A stretch of DNA of 64,000 nucleotides. It comes from Roseospira marina. GTDB lineage: Bacteria; Pseudomonadota; Alphaproteobacteria; Rhodospirillales; Rhodospirillaceae. The translations under genes were made by a program, and so were the position numbers. The stretch lies in NCBI RefSeq assembly GCF_014197855.1, contig NZ_JACIGJ010000003.1:186001-250000 (forward strand), read 5' to 3'. The notes beneath the pieces were generated by a model. It saw only the letters and a program-made list of their open reading frames with translations. It made no database searches and was not told the DNA's origin. Within the stretch, counting starts at the first letter, position 1; each line of letters begins with the position of its first letter. Below are positions 18,384 to 27,415 of this stretch, piece after piece.

Positions 18384-20765
18384 TTAACGGGCCAGCACGA
18401 AATCAGCCCCCCGGCTGATCCCCACCGGCGTCACCATGGTCCGGTTCGCGATGCCACCGCGCCCACCGCCGACCTGCGCCAACTGATTTTCGAGCGCCTT
18501 GATGACCACGGGCACCATATCCTCGACGTAGGTCTTGATCTCCGTCACCGTCACCTGCCCGTCGCGGGGCGCGCGGTCGGCCTGACGGACCGTGCCCCCC
18601 TCGAAGCCCTGAAGGAAGGCGTAGGTGAACAGGCCGTGGTTCAGGATGCGGTACTCCGGCGCCTCCTGCCCCGCGCGGGCGGCGGTCAGGACATGCACCC
18701 CGGTCTCGCGGCTGAGGGAGTCCAGGAACCGCCGTTGCTCGAACCCGTCGAACTGCTGCAACACCGCGCCGGAGCCGCAGGAGTCCACCAGCAGCAGGAC
18801 CTTTTGCGCAGGAATGCGGCGTAGATCGTCCGCCAGCTCCCGCGCGGACAGGCCGTTCGCCCGGATCGCGCCCGCCGACGCACCGCCGACGTCCGCGGCC
18901 AGGAAGTACCAGTCGTCGTCCAGCGCCTTACCGTGGCCGGCGAGATAGACCACGACCACATCGCGGTCTGAGACGGTGCGCAGGCTCTTCAGGTTGGCCT
19001 GGATGGCGGCGCGGGAGGCGTTGCGATCCAACAACAGGGTGTCGCGCACGGCGGCGTAGGGTGTCCGCACCCCGCTCTTGAACAGGCCGGATACCGATTT
19101 GGCGTCGTTGGCGGCGAAGGTCAGCGGCTCCAGCCCGCGGGCACGGTAGGCGTTGATGCCGACCGAGGTCAGGTACAGCTGGCTCGACGTCGAGCCGCCG
19201 ATGGCCTGCACGGTGGTGGTGGTGGGGGCGCTCTCGCCGTCCTGCCAGCCCAGCGCGACGGCGGACAGGGCGTTGGCCCCCACAACGGCCGGCACGCCGA
19301 AGGTGACGGTGCGGCTCGGGCTGCCGTCCGTGGTGCCGCTGCTTTCGGAGACGATGGCGTCGGGCGGCACCCGCTTGCCGTTGTTGAACAGCCGCACGCG
19401 CGGCATGGTGTCGTCGCTGGGGTTCACGGCGGTCACGGTGACGGTGAGGGTCTGCCCGGCCTGGGCATTGGAGGACGGCGACACGGACAGTGTCACCTCC
19501 GGCGGCAGGCGAACCTCTTGGCTGATCGAGACGGCCGGCCGGGTGCGCATCGCCATGCCGGGCTGCACCGCCTTGGACAGCAGGCCGGGCTCGAAGTACG
19601 TGCTGGCGAATCGGTCGATCGGCATGTCAGCGACCGGCGTGCTCCAGACCACGTCCTGGTACGTGTCGATGGCGCCGTCGAACCGCCCCTCCGGCGACAC
19701 CACGGCCCAACCGTCGGTGTTGGAGATCATGCGCGCCAGCGGCCGGAAGGTCTGCGCGTCCAGCACATGAACGGTGCCGTCGGCGCCGGCGGCCAGGATG
19801 CGCGCGGGATCGGCGCGCAGGGCAAGGCCGCTCACCCGCCCGGCCAGCGGCACCGAGGCCGGCGTCGCCACCCCGGCGGACAGCCGCACCAGCCGGCCCG
19901 AGGCATCGGCGGACACCGCCCGACCACCGGAGGCCGCGCCCACGGCGGTGACGGGGCCATCATGCGGACGCGCCGAGGACTCGCGCTGGCCGGAGGTCAC
20001 CGACCACGTTTCCACGGCACCGCTTTCGGTGCCGACGACCACGCCGCCGTCCGGTGCCATGGCCAGCGCGCTGACCGTACCCCCAGGGCGCACAGGACGC
20101 ACCGCGCCGCCGCTGCCCAGCAGAAGCCCGCCGTCCGACGTCGCGGCCGCGAACGCGCCGGCGTCCGTCTGCGCCACGTGGGTCACGGTGGCCGACGCCC
20201 GGTGCAGCGTGCGCACCGCCCCGGTGGCCAGCGTCACCGCCAGCACGGAGCCATCGGTCCGGCCGACGATCGCCTCGGTCCCATCGGGCGACAGGCCGAG
20301 CGCGCTGACCCCGGAGGACACGGCGGAAGGCCACGGCGCCAACCCGCTGTTGTCGGCGGCGGGCAACAGCCGGACCTGATTGGACTGCGCCCCCACCAGC
20401 AGGAAGTCACCTAGGGGGCCGACATGCACCTCCCGCAGCGGGCCGAGGCCGGGGTTGGGGAAGCGCCGGATCTCGCGCCCCTGCCGCAGGTCCCACAGGG
20501 CGAGGGCACCGTTGCCCTGCATCGCGACCGCATGGGTCCAGCCGGAGTCGACGCTGAGCCCCTGCACCGGCCCCAGGTTGCCCCGGATCACCAGCGTGGG
20601 CCGAAAGACGGTGCGGGTCTGGCTCTGGATCGCGCGCCCCAGGTTGCGGCTGGAGTTGCGCAGAACGCTGGACTGGGCGGCGGCGTCGCCGGCGGTCGGA
20701 ACCGCACCGGGCGCGAGAAGAACGAGGACCGCGCATGCGGTCCGGGCGAGCCTGCGAACAGACAT
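18384..20765 (-). CDS. Exported WD40-repeat protein with caspase-like (C14) domain
   Basis: A 793-residue protein with a Sec signal peptide (about 1-31). Residues 60-345 form WD40-like repeats (ALALWDLRQGREIR, VETWSVTSGQ, TVHVLDAQTF). About 425-520 is an Ig-like beta segment. The C-terminal 525-770 region is a caspase/metacaspase-fold peptidase with the catalytic dyad His611 in VVVYLAGHG and Cys663 in LLLVDSCGSGA. The product should act in the periplasm or at the envelope. AGGGGAG precedes ATG 20765. It is flanked by ompA-like and kinase genes in one direction. Processing of envelope proteins, perhaps controlled by or controlling the kinase, is inferred. Confidence 0.88.
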   Translation of the reverse strand: MSVRRLARTACAVLVLLAPGAVPTAGDAAAQSSVLRNSSRNLGRAIQSQTRTVFRPTLVIRGNLGPVQGLSVDSGWTHAVAMQGNGALALWDLRQGREIRRFPNPGLGPLREVHVGPLGDFLLVGAQSNQVRLLPAADNSGLAPWPSAVSSGVSALGLSPDGTEAIVGRTDGSVLAVTLATGAVRTLHRASATVTHVAQTDAGAFAAATSDGGLLLGSGGAVRPVRPGGTVSALAMAPDGGVVVGTESGAVETWSVTSGQRESSARPHDGPVTAVGAASGGRAVSADASGRLVRLSAGVATPASVPLAGRVSGLALRADPARILAAGADGTVHVLDAQTFRPLARMISNTDGWAVVSPEGRFDGAIDTYQDVVWSTPVADMPIDRFASTYFEPGLLSKAVQPGMAMRTRPAVSISQEVRLPPEVTLSVSPSSNAQAGQTLTVTVTAVNPSDDTMPRVRLFNNGKRVPPDAIVSESSGTTDGSPSRTVTFGVPAVVGANALSAVALGWQDGESAPTTTTVQAIGGSTSSQLYLTSVGINAYRARGLEPLTFAANDAKSVSGLFKSGVRTPYAAVRDTLLLDRNASRAAIQANLKSLRTVSDRDVVVVYLAGHGKALDDDWYFLAADVGGASAGAIRANGLSARELADDLRRIPAQKVLLLVDSCGSGAVLQQFDGFEQRRFLDSLSRETGVHVLTAARAGQEAPEYRILNHGLFTYAFLQGFEGGTVRQADRAPRDGQVTVTEIKTYVEDMVPVVIKALENQLAQVGGGRGGIANRTMVTPVGISRGADFVLAR

Positions 20766-20786
20766 GCGGATGCTCCCCTGTCTGTG

Positions 20787-20819
20787 GCGCCCCGTCTTCT
20801 GTTGCGCCGCGTCTTCTGT
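20787..20819. repeat. 17-base imperfect tandem repeat between ompA-like and caspase genes
   Basis: GCGCCCCGTCTTCTGT at 20787-20802 recurs as GCGCCGCGTCTTCTGT at 20804-20819, with a decayed third copy after it. The repeat lies in the 99-base gap upstream of the caspase-like gene, just before its ribosome binding site. It may be simple slippage or a regulatory duplication. Confidence 0.6.
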
Positions 20820-20864
20820 GGCGTCTCCGTCTGAGCCCCCGTCCTGCTGAGTTCGGGCGGCCGG

Positions 20865-21521
20865 TCAGGAATCCAGGTTCACGAGTTCAACGCGGCGGTT
20901 GGCGCGCGCGCGCGGGTGCGCGGCGTCCTTTAGGCGCTGCTCGCCGAAGCCGCGCGCCTCCAGGCGCGCCGGGTCGATGTCATAGGTTTGCACCAGATAG
21001 TCCCGCACCGCCTGGGCGCGGCGCTGCGACAGGTCGTTGTTGTAGGCGGATTCGCCGGAGGCATCGGTGTGGCCGTAAACGCCGAACCGATAGGCCTTCA
21101 ACTCGTCGGAGGCCAGGGCCTTGCCGATCGCGTCCAGCGTCGGCCGAGCGCCGGGCATAATCTCGGCCGAATTGATCTCGAACAGGATGCTGTCGAAGGA
21201 TGCCGAAAGCTGGCCCATGTCGCCCTCGGGCGAGGCCGACGCCGTGCCGTCGTCGTCCCCGGCGTGCACACGGATGCCACGCCCCTGCGGGCTGAGCATC
21301 TGAATGATCTCGTCGGGGCTCCGCTCCGCCCCGGTCACGTCCGGGATGGCGATGCCGGGATTTTCGGGCTCCGTTTGGGCCTGGGCCGCACCGACGCCCA
21401 CCCCGGCGGTCAGGCCCAAGGACAGGCCCAAGGACAGGCCCAAGGACAGGCCCAAGGGCAGGATCGTGCAAAGGCCCAGACCACGGATCAGACATTGGCC
21501 ACGCAGGGTATGGCGCATCAT
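20865..21521 (-). CDS. OmpA family protein (peptidoglycan-binding)
   Basis: A 218-residue exported protein. A long signal peptide contains a GLSLGLSLGLSLGL core and ends near AQAQ. The C-terminal OmpA domain (about residues 105-215) has FEINSAEI, the peptidoglycan-binding YGHTDASG, NNDLSQRRAQAVRDYL and the final ARANRRVEL. It should bind peptidoglycan in the periplasm; no N-terminal beta barrel or lipobox is present. ATG 21521 has AAAGGGGA upstream. It is the first gene of a run ompA-caspase-kinase-lipoprotein. Confidence 0.88.
   Translation of the reverse strand: MMRHTLRGQCLIRGLGLCTILPLGLSLGLSLGLSLGLTAGVGVGAAQAQTEPENPGIAIPDVTGAERSPDEIIQMLSPQGRGIRVHAGDDDGTASASPEGDMGQLSASFDSILFEINSAEIMPGARPTLDAIGKALASDELKAYRFGVYGHTDASGESAYNNDLSQRRAQAVRDYLVQTYDIDPARLEARGFGEQRLKDAAHPRARANRRVELVNLDS
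21411..21458 (-). repeat. Four 12-bp tandem repeats in the signal peptide of the OmpA-like gene
   Basis: The 12-base unit CAGGCCCAAGGA occurs four times in a row (last base changed in the fourth). It encodes the repeated Leu-Gly-Leu-Ser of the signal-peptide core. Because the unit is a multiple of three, slippage would change the length of the hydrophobic core without a frameshift. Confidence 0.9.
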
Positions 21522-21789
21522 CGGTCGTCCCCTTTGGCGTCCCGGGGGCGGCTCAACGCCCGAACGATTGGTGCGAGAGCCGGCTCCCACCGTCCTGATC
21601 GGCGTCACGATCAGCTCAAGTGTCCGGGTATCAGAGTAGGATTTCCCCATCCCGTTGTCACCCCTGCTCCGAGAGTGGGCACCGGGCCGAAGAGAGCGGC
21701 GAAACGACCAGAGGCCGGCCGGAGTTCCCTCCAACCGGCCCCTTACCCGATGCGATGACCGGGGGATCGGAGCGATTTGGTCCGTCGGA

Positions 21790-23856
21790 TCAGCCGATGG
21801 CGCCGCCGCCGGTCTTCACGATCACCTGAACCGACGGGCGCGGCGGCATGGCATCGTCGAAGTCCGGCCAGCGCGTCGACGGATTGTCGAAGGTGCTGCC
21901 CGCCTCGTCGGCCGGGTGCTGTACAGCGGCAAAGTAGGCGGCGTCATCGGGCGTGAATTCCGGACCGCACAGCTCCGCGCCCTGCGGGCAGGCGTAGAAG
22001 CGACGGGTCAGCGCCCGGCCTGGGCCCGACACGTCGGCCGCCCAGACACCGTCCGCGATGCCGCTCTTCGGCCCGCCGTCGGTGGCGATCCAGATACGAC
22101 CCTTGCTGTCGAAGGCCACGTTGTCCGGGCAGGACAGCCAGCCGTCCGGGCCGACATCGCCGCCGTACTGGGCGCCGTCCTCCGGCTTGGACGGATCGCC
22201 GGCCAGCAGGAAGATATCCCAGGTGTACTGGTCGGCGGTGTGATCGGCGTTGGCGCCGTCACCGTCCGCAGCCGTGCCGGGCGGGATCATCTCGACCACA
22301 TGGCCGTGGCGGTTGATGGCGCGGCTGTTGGGTGCGTTGACCTGATCGGCCTTGCGCTTGGTGTTGTTGGTCATGGCGGCGTAGATGATACCGTTGACCG
22401 GGTTCGGCTCGACGTCTTCCGGGCGGTCCATCGGGGTGGCGCCCATCAGGTCGGCGGCCTTGCGGGCGTCGATCATCACATCAGCCTGGCTGTTGAAGCC
22501 GTTCTTGGCCGTCAATTCGCCCTCGCCGTGGACCAGCGGCAGCCAGTCGAGCGTGCCGTCCTCGTTGAAGCGCGCCACGGACAGCGTGCCCTCGTCGAGC
22601 AGGTCCATGTTGGCGGCGCGGTCGTCCGGGTTGTAGGTGCCCGCGGTCACGAAGCGGTAGACGTACTCGAACCGCTGGTCGTCACCCGCGTAGACGACGA
22701 CATGGCCGTTCTTGTCGAGGACGGTGGTCGCCCCCTCGTGCTTGAAGCGACCCAGGGTGGTGCGCTTCTTGGGCACGGAGTTCGGGTCGTACGGGTCGTA
22801 TTCGACCATCCAGCCGAAGCGATTGGCCTCGTTGGGCTCCTTCTCGACGTTGAAGCGGTCGTGGAACGTGCCCCAGGCGTAGCTGCCGCCACCCACGCCC
22901 AGACGCTTGTAGTTCTCGGCCTCGGCGGTTTTCTCGACGTCGCCCATGAAGTAGCCGTGGAAGTTCTCCTCGGCGAACAGGATGGTGCCCCAGGGGGTCT
23001 TGCCGCCCGCGCAGTTGTTGCAGGTGCCGATGACCTTGGTGCCGGTGGAATCGGCGCTGGTCTTCAGGCGGTCGGAGCCGGCGGCGGGGCCGGTGATCTC
23101 GAACTCGGTCGCCAGCGCGGTGATGCGGCGGTTCAGCGGGCTGTCCTTGACCACGCTCCAGGTGTTGCCCTCGCGCTTGATCTCGATGACGGCGTGGCCG
23201 TGGGCGGCCATCTCGATATCGACCTGATCCCTGGTCAGCTTGTCGATCTCGCCGTCGGCAAGGCCGGGGAACATAAGGTGCGGGTTGGTGTACTCGTGGT
23301 TCACGCACAGCAGGCCGTGATCCCCGGTCTTGGAGCCCCGCGGCAGCGGCATGAAGGCCACGAAGTCGTTGTTGTAGCCGAACTGCTGCGACTGCGCCTC
23401 GGCCGACTGGTTGGCCGGATCGAAGTCCGGCGCGCCGGCCACGACCGGATCGCCCCAACGGATCAGGGTCTGGATCTCGTAGCCGTCCGCCACATGGCTG
23501 TTGGCGTCGTAGACCTGCGGCAGCGCCGGGAAGGTCAGGGAGCTGCCGCCCTCGGCGGCGCGGGCCGGCGTGGCGGTCGCGACGGTCGCCATGGCCCCGG
23601 CGCTGGTGGCCAGGGCGGCGGACGCGGCGGCGCCCTTCATCAGGCCACGACGGCTCAGCGTCTTGCCGCTGAACAGGCTGGCGGCCACGATGGCGCCGGC
23701 GCCGCCCAGCGCAGTCGAGGCGGTCAGGCCGGCCGGGGTGCCGATGGCGCCCAGGCGCTGCGCCAGGATGGACCCAAAGGGCCGCGCGGTCGACGGGTTC
23801 AGGACGACGTCGTCGGCCGCATCAAGGCGCTGGCTCCAGGTCAGGTCTTGGGTCAT
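21790..23856 (-). CDS. phoX: PhoX family alkaline phosphatase
   Basis: A 688-residue PhoX-family (DUF839) phosphatase that releases phosphate from organic phosphoesters using Ca and Fe. It has the usual long N-terminal extension followed by an internal twin-arginine signal SRRGLMKGAAASAALATS (Arg69-Arg70) and an ARA cleavage site near residue 100, so it is exported folded by Tat. Family segments include FVAFMPLPRG, HGLLCVNHEY, RDQVDIEMAAHG, the CNNCAGGKTPWGT block and NVAFDSKGRIWIATDGG. The start at 23856 is preceded by GGAGAG. A plausible Pho box lies about 230 bases upstream, in line with control by phosphate starvation. Confidence 0.93.
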   Translation of the reverse strand: MTQDLTWSQRLDAADDVVLNPSTARPFGSILAQRLGAIGTPAGLTASTALGGAGAIVAASLFSGKTLSRRGLMKGAAASAALATSAGAMATVATATPARAAEGGSSLTFPALPQVYDANSHVADGYEIQTLIRWGDPVVAGAPDFDPANQSAEAQSQQFGYNNDFVAFMPLPRGSKTGDHGLLCVNHEYTNPHLMFPGLADGEIDKLTRDQVDIEMAAHGHAVIEIKREGNTWSVVKDSPLNRRITALATEFEITGPAAGSDRLKTSADSTGTKVIGTCNNCAGGKTPWGTILFAEENFHGYFMGDVEKTAEAENYKRLGVGGGSYAWGTFHDRFNVEKEPNEANRFGWMVEYDPYDPNSVPKKRTTLGRFKHEGATTVLDKNGHVVVYAGDDQRFEYVYRFVTAGTYNPDDRAANMDLLDEGTLSVARFNEDGTLDWLPLVHGEGELTAKNGFNSQADVMIDARKAADLMGATPMDRPEDVEPNPVNGIIYAAMTNNTKRKADQVNAPNSRAINRHGHVVEMIPPGTAADGDGANADHTADQYTWDIFLLAGDPSKPEDGAQYGGDVGPDGWLSCPDNVAFDSKGRIWIATDGGPKSGIADGVWAADVSGPGRALTRRFYACPQGAELCGPEFTPDDAAYFAAVQHPADEAGSTFDNPSTRWPDFDDAMPPRPSVQVIVKTGGGAIG

Positions 23857-24083
23857 CGAAACTCTCCGTTGGGGGGCTCGTTGCGACAAAGGGGGCGCCC
23901 CAAGACCGCCCGCGAACAGCCGGCGTCCCCGCCCCCAGGGGAGGCCCGAAGCCTCGACACCGTCGGAACGCGCAGGGGACCCCGCCGCCCGGCGCTATCT
24001 TGCAAACACCCGGACGCCTGACCTCGCGCAAAAAGCACAAGGCCGGGCCGGCGCAGTGTTCGCCAATACCGGGTCAGTCACAA

Positions 24084-24101
24084 ATCACAGTTCGGTGACG
24101 A
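24084..24101 (-). promoter_or_regulatory. Candidate Pho box upstream of phoX
   Basis: On the minus strand the sequence reads TCGTCAC-CGAA-CTGTGAT: two 7-base half-sites separated by 4 bases. The second matches the CTGTCAT consensus at 6 of 7 positions, the first keeps the GTCA core. Its position upstream of phoX fits PhoB control. The match is imperfect, so the call is tentative. Confidence 0.45.
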
Positions 24102-24165
24102 TTATTTGCAAGTCACTCTTATTTGCATTACGTTGTCCGAGCCGCAGTGGCGTCCAAACGCAAAC

Positions 24166-24189
24166 GGCGCCCTCCATACGGAGGACGCC
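24166..24189 (-). terminator. Candidate terminator of the aminotransferase gene
   Basis: A 10-bp stem with one wobble pair (on the minus strand GGCGTCCTCC and GGAGGGCGCC) and a 4-base loop, about 70 bases after the aminotransferase stop. GTTTGCGTTTGG follows on the minus strand, a weak T-rich tail. Confidence 0.55.
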
Positions 24190-24258
24190 GTTCATCCGGG
24201 CCGGCCCACCCACGGGAGCGGACCGGCACTCCGTCGTTTTCGCCCGTCAGGCGGGATC

Positions 24259-25635
24259 TCAGCCGAGGCCGATCACCTCCTCGACGCCCGTGCGGACGGC
24301 CTCGATGATGGTGTCCGCCTCACTTTTGGTCAGGCAGAGCGGCGGGGCGATACCGATGATGTCACCCTGCGGCATGGCGCGTGCGATCACACCCTGCTTC
24401 AGCATGGAGGCCACAACATTCGCCCCCACCTTCTTGTCGGCGTCGAAGAAGGTGGTGTTGCCCCGGTCCTCGACCAGTTCCACGGCACACATCAGGCCCT
24501 CGCCGCGCACCTCGCCCACGTTCGGGTGCTTGCCCAGCGCGGCCGTCAGGCCCTGCTTGAGGTAGGACCCGACGCTGGCCGCATTGTCCACGAGAGCCAG
24601 TTCGTCGATCAGCTTCAGGTTGGCGACACCGGCAGCGGCGCCGATCGGGTGCGCGGAGTAGGTCCAGCCGTGACCGAACGAACCGTGGGTATCGGTGCCT
24701 TGCATCAACACCTCGAACACCTTATCGGACACGATGGAGCCGGACAGCGGCGCGTAAGCCGACGTCAGGCCCTTGGCGATCGTGATGATGTCCGGCTTCA
24801 GACCGTAGTGGGTCGAGCCGAACATGGAACCCAGGCGGCCAAAGCCGGTCACGACCTCGTCGGCGATCAGCAGGATGTCGTACTTCGCCAGCACCTCCTG
24901 GATGGCCTCCCAGTAGCCCTCCGGCGGCGGCACCAGACCGCCCGTGCCGAGCGCCGGCTCGCCGATGAAGGCGGCCACGGTATCCGGACCCTCGGCCAGG
25001 ATCAGCTCTTCCAGCTTGCCGGCGCACCACTTGGAGAACTCGGCCTCGCTCATGCCGGCCTCGGGACGGCGGAAGTAGTACGGCGCCTCGGTGTGCTTGA
25101 CGTAGGGCAGCGGCAGGTCGAACTGCGCCTGGAACGCGGCCAGACCGGTCAGCGAGCCCGTCATCAGGCCCGAGCCATGGTAGCCGCGCCACCGCGAGAT
25201 GATCTTCTTCTTCTGCGGGCGGCCGAGCACGTTGTTGTAGTACCAGACCAGCTTGACGTTGGTCTCGTTGGCGTCGGAGCCGCTCAGGCCGTAGTAGACC
25301 TTGCTCATGCCCTCGGGGGCACGCTCCAGGATCATCTGCGACAGGGTGATCGACGCCTCGGTGCCATGCCCGACGTAGGCGTGATAGTAGGCCAGCGTCT
25401 TCGCCTGCTCGGCGATGGCGTCCGCCACCTCGGAGCGGCCATAGCCCACGTTCACACAGTAGAGCCCGGCGAAGGCGTCCAGCAGGGAGGTCCCATCCCG
25501 GTCCTCGATGAACACCCCGGACCCGCCCGTGATGATGCGGTTCGCGGCCTCCCCCCGGGCGAACTGGCCCAGATGGGTGGAGGGGTGCATGAAGTACTCC
25601 CGGTCCCACGCCGTCAGTTGATCATTGGTCAGCAT
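24259..25635 (-). CDS. Class III (omega) aminotransferase, possibly diaminobutyrate/omega-amino acid type
   Basis: A 458-residue PLP-dependent class III aminotransferase. Lys288 in TIAKGLTSAYAPLS forms the internal aldimine, Asp259 in ADEVVTGFGR binds the PLP nitrogen, and GLSGSDANETN binds the phosphate. The family includes putrescine/GABA:pyruvate transaminases (SpuC) and DoeD, the diaminobutyrate transaminase of ectoine breakdown. Immediately upstream on the same strand are an aldehyde dehydrogenase and an Lrp regulator, the set found as doeX-doeC-doeD in ectoine degraders; GABA or putrescine use is the alternative. Exact substrate is inferred only. Confidence 0.9.
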   Translation of the reverse strand: MLTNDQLTAWDREYFMHPSTHLGQFARGEAANRIITGGSGVFIEDRDGTSLLDAFAGLYCVNVGYGRSEVADAIAEQAKTLAYYHAYVGHGTEASITLSQMILERAPEGMSKVYYGLSGSDANETNVKLVWYYNNVLGRPQKKKIISRWRGYHGSGLMTGSLTGLAAFQAQFDLPLPYVKHTEAPYYFRRPEAGMSEAEFSKWCAGKLEELILAEGPDTVAAFIGEPALGTGGLVPPPEGYWEAIQEVLAKYDILLIADEVVTGFGRLGSMFGSTHYGLKPDIITIAKGLTSAYAPLSGSIVSDKVFEVLMQGTDTHGSFGHGWTYSAHPIGAAAGVANLKLIDELALVDNAASVGSYLKQGLTAALGKHPNVGEVRGEGLMCAVELVEDRGNTTFFDADKKVGANVVASMLKQGVIARAMPQGDIIGIAPPLCLTKSEADTIIEAVRTGVEEVIGLG

Positions 25636-25814
25636 AGCACTCTATTTCCTTTCAGATCGACACAGGGACCGCCGCGGTCCGTCGCGCCGGAGGGCGACGG
25701 CGCCGCTGGGGCGTCACAGGGCGGGCCGGCGCGAGCGAGCCCGGTAGGGGCCTCGCGGATGCGCCGTCGCCCGCCTCGGCGGTCCAAAGCCTGCGCGGGA
25801 CGCGGACCGAGCGG

Positions 25815-27299
25815 TCACGCCCAATCCCGACACACGTATTTGACCTCGGTGTAGGCCTCCATGCCCAGCCGAGCGCCCTCGCGCCCGATGCCGGACTGCT
25901 TGTAGCCCCCGAAGGGGATCGGAGCCCCGGTCACCTTGGTCCGGTTGACCGCCACCATGCCATAACGCAAAGCCCGGCTGGCGCGATAGATCCGACGTGG
26001 GTCGTTGGTGTGCAGGTAGGCGACAAGGCCCGCCTCGCTGTCGTTGGCGCGGCGCAGGACCTCGTCCTCGTCGTCGAACGGCGCCAGGGCCGCCACCGGC
26101 CCGAACGTCTCCTCGCGCCAGATCAGCGCGTCGGGCGGCACATCCACCAGCACGGTCGGCTCAAAGAACAGCGGACCGGCGCTGTGCCGCTTGCCGCCGC
26201 ACAGCAGCCGCGCGCCTTTTTCCAGGGCATCGGCCACGTGCTCTTCCTGTTTCTTGACCGCGGCCTCGTTCATCAGCGGTCCGATGTCCGGATCATCCAT
26301 CCCTGGTCCGACGCTCATGGCTGCCGTCGCCTTGGCGAAGGCCTCGCAAAAGGCGTCGTAGATGGGACGCTCGATAAACAAGCGGTTGGCCGCGAGACAG
26401 TCCTGGCCGGAGGTCGCGAACTTCGCCTTGATGCTCTCGGCCACCGCCTCGTCGAAGGTGGCATCCCCGAACACGATCAGGGGGGCATGCCCACCCAGTT
26501 CCATCACCATGCGCTTTACGGTATCGGCGGACTGGCGGTAGAGCAGTTTGCCCACCTCGGTGGAGCCGGTGAACGACAGGGCGCGCACACGCGGTTCCGC
26601 CATCCACGGCGGCACGACCTCGGACGACCGCCCGGTCACCACGTTGAATACGCCCGGCGGCACACCCGCGCGATCGGCCAGTTCGGCCAGCGCCAAGGCG
26701 GAGAACGGGGTCTCGCGCGACGGATGCACCACGACCGGGCAGCCGGCGGCCATGGCGGCGGCGGCCTTGCGGGTGATCATGGCGCAGGGGAAGTTCCACG
26801 GGGTGACCAGCGCGGCCACGCCCACCGGCTCGCGCCAGACCTCGACCTCGGCGTCGGGCAGGTGGCTGGTCACGCCCTCGATGTTCGGGCGTTTGGCCTC
26901 CTCGGCAAAGAACTCCACGAACGAGGCGGCGTAGTCGATCTCACCCCGGCTTTCGGACAGGGGCTTGCCCTGTTCCAGAGTCATGATGATCGCCAAATCC
27001 TCGCGGGCGGCGGCCATCAGCTCGAACCAGCGCCGCAGAATACGCGACCGCTCCCAGCCCAGCGTATGCGCCCAGTCCGGAAAGGCCCGGTGGGCGGCAT
27101 TGACGGCCTCAAGGCTCTCATCGGCCGTCAGGGCGGGCACGGTGTTGACGATGGTTCCGTCGGCCGGGTTGGCCACCTCGACCACGCGGCCCGACGCGCT
27201 ATCGCGCCATGTGCCGCCGATGTAGGCCTGGGCACGGAACAGCGCGGGGTCGGTCAGGGGTGCCGACGGTGCGGACGTGCGAACGGCAGGGCGCGACAT
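25815..27299 (-). CDS. Aldehyde dehydrogenase, succinate/aspartate-semialdehyde type
   Basis: A 494-residue NAD(P)-dependent aldehyde dehydrogenase of the GabD-like class. Active-site residues are Asn169 in TPWNFP, general base Glu267 in MELGGH and the nucleophile Cys301 in SGQDC. The usual Lys of the KPxxxTP nucleotide-binding motif is His192 here (VVHPSRETPFSA). GGGAGAAGG precedes ATG 27299. Between an Lrp regulator and a class III aminotransferase, it probably oxidises the semialdehyde made by that transaminase, either succinate semialdehyde or, if the cluster is doe-like, aspartate semialdehyde. Confidence 0.9.
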   Translation of the reverse strand: MSRPAVRTSAPSAPLTDPALFRAQAYIGGTWRDSASGRVVEVANPADGTIVNTVPALTADESLEAVNAAHRAFPDWAHTLGWERSRILRRWFELMAAAREDLAIIMTLEQGKPLSESRGEIDYAASFVEFFAEEAKRPNIEGVTSHLPDAEVEVWREPVGVAALVTPWNFPCAMITRKAAAAMAAGCPVVVHPSRETPFSALALAELADRAGVPPGVFNVVTGRSSEVVPPWMAEPRVRALSFTGSTEVGKLLYRQSADTVKRMVMELGGHAPLIVFGDATFDEAVAESIKAKFATSGQDCLAANRLFIERPIYDAFCEAFAKATAAMSVGPGMDDPDIGPLMNEAAVKKQEEHVADALEKGARLLCGGKRHSAGPLFFEPTVLVDVPPDALIWREETFGPVAALAPFDDEDEVLRRANDSEAGLVAYLHTNDPRRIYRASRALRYGMVAVNRTKVTGAPIPFGGYKQSGIGREGARLGMEAYTEVKYVCRDWA

Positions 27300-27415
27300 G
27301 GCCTTCTCCCATTGTGTGGCGGTGAACGGCAGACCCCGAGAATAGGGGGCCGCGCGCTGAAAGTGGTTCTGAAGAGCCACGCCGCGAAGGAAGAAACCCC
27401 TGTCGGAGGGGGCGT

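Larger units (their letters stand above)
23857..24258. other. 402-base gap between phoX and the aminotransferase gene
   Basis: This stretch holds the phoX upstream region. Near 24084-24101 is a Pho-box-like element, and at 24166-24189 a stem-loop that can terminate the aminotransferase transcript. Apart from these I see no gene. The segment 24075-24130 is clearly richer in A+T than its surroundings, as expected for a promoter. Confidence 0.6.

Noticed and set aside
21655-24021. A 788-codon open frame on the plus strand opposite phoX
   Set aside because: It is a product of GC-rich codon use in phoX. It has no ribosome binding site, no recognisable domain and a His/Gly/Val/Arg-rich composition typical of antisense frames.
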